DNA of 33,720 nucleotides from Desulfopila aestuarii DSM 18488 (GTDB lineage: Bacteria; Desulfobacterota; Desulfobulbia; Desulfobulbales; Desulfocapsaceae): contig NZ_FRFE01000043.1 in the NCBI RefSeq assembly GCF_900143695.1, positions 1 through 33,720 of the forward strand, read 5' to 3'. Below, piece by piece: positions 33,409 through 33,720 of the stretch (position 1 is its first letter; every line of letters starts with the position of its first letter). A program made the translations under genes and the position numbers. A model generated the notes under the pieces. The model searched no databases and was not told where the DNA came from. It saw nothing but the letters and a program-made list of their open reading frames with translations.

Positions 33409-33720
33409 GAGCCTCTTGCAAAATGACCAGAGCGTGAGGCTTTGCACTGTGGCCACAAATAGATCTTTGACAACCTAACCAAGCAGCCGTAAAAGTTGAT
33501 CTGAAAATAAGGTGATAACTCCAAACATCAAGTGGAGAGACACCTTCGCGTGCCCCTTGACCATGACGTTGTTGGCACCAAAATCTTCTTTCAATCGGCT
33601 GTTTGCCCGTTCAACGCTGGATCGAATTTTATAGCGCTCCGCTTCGTGAGGAGCCATAGGTAAGACATCTTTTCCACGTCCATTTTTATCGATGATAGGG
33701 ACATGTCCAAAGCCCCGGCT
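33409..33720 (-). mobile_element. IS element end with DDE transposase (partial)
   Basis: The right edge of the window is an insertion sequence running off the end. Its inner boundary is placed at about 33409 because GAGCCTCTTGCAAAATGACC reads like a terminal inverted repeat and is followed by the transposase 3' end. The second terminal repeat is outside the window, so the boundary is tentative. Confidence 0.5.
33475..33720 (-). CDS. IS4/IS1182-type DDE transposase, C-terminal part
   Basis: The minus-strand frame is open from the window edge to a TAG at 33477-33475 (81 codons): SRGFGHVPIIDKNGRGK, then ERYKIRSSVERANSRLKEDFG and VSLHLMFGVITLFSDQLLRLLG. The spacing Y-(2)-R-(3)-E-(6)-K in YKIRSSVERANSRLK is the YREK signature of IS4-type DDE transposases and contains the catalytic Glu. 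The N-terminal part and the Asp residues are beyond the edge. No stop interrupts the visible part. Confidence 0.82.
   Translation of the reverse strand, partial: SRGFGHVPIIDKNGRGKDVLPMAPHEAERYKIRSSVERANSRLKEDFGANNVMVKGHAKVSLHLMFGVITLFSDQLLRLLG

Noticed and set aside
1-33720. CRISPR arrays, tRNA or rRNA genes
   Set aside because: No regularly spaced repeats and no tRNA or rRNA signatures were seen on either strand.

Overview
The window is a dense signal-transduction island from what looks like an anaerobic or microaerophilic Gram-negative bacterium. The style of the hybrid kinases (GIAHDFNN H-boxes, stacked PAS domains, C-terminal receivers), the PocR, NMT1, hemerythrin and FIST sensors and the HDOD and HD-type receivers point to a Desulfobacterota/deltaproteobacterial genome. 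That assignment is inference; no marker gene is present.

Layout. The left edge (1-293) is the 5' end of an IS256-family transposase on the minus strand, with a hairpin over its ribosome binding site. A free-standing hybrid histidine kinase follows (670-3333), then about 900 bp without a convincing gene. A seven-gene plus-strand run (4238-17951) encodes a hybrid kinase with a fused NMT1/THI5-like periplasmic domain, a receiver-PAS hybrid kinase, a receiver-PAS kinase, a stand-alone NMT1/THI5-like lipoprotein, a Cache-type kinase, an Rcp1/CheY-like single receiver and a PocR-domain kinase. Convergent to it, 17 bp away, is a three-gene minus-strand run read from 24307 down to 17969: a very large Cache/PAS/GAF hybrid kinase, a receiver plus degenerate HD-GYP-like protein, and a receiver plus HDOD protein. 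A minus-strand bacteriohemerythrin with a clear terminator diverges from a plus-strand FIST sensor gene that overlaps or abuts a cytoplasmic histidine kinase (24587-27611). A possible small membrane protein lies at 27888-28181.

The right part (28461-33214, minus strand) is unrelated to signalling. It holds a DUF3299 periplasmic protein, a secreted amidohydrolase of mosaic base composition, and a LolD/MacB-like ABC ATPase plus FtsX/MacB-like permease. The ATPase, permease and DUF3299 protein resemble the Zrg-type zinc uptake clusters of gammaproteobacteria. A truncated, AT-rich amidohydrolase N-terminus sits upstream of DUF3299 and directly against the end of a second IS, whose DDE transposase runs off the right edge.

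How it works together. There are eight histidine kinases (four with C-terminal receivers, one more with an N-terminal receiver), one stand-alone receiver and two receiver-HD/HDOD proteins, but no DNA-binding output domain and no GGDEF domain. The outputs visible here are therefore phosphotransfer between receivers and HD/HDOD-type protein interactions. Inputs suggested by the domains are a small molecule bound by the NMT1 domains, Cache ligands, the PocR ligand, O2 (hemerythrin) and FIST ligands. Two diverged copies of a ~170 bp repeat bracket the 4.2-27.6 kb signalling block, and IS elements lie at both window edges, which suggests an accessory or rearranged region.
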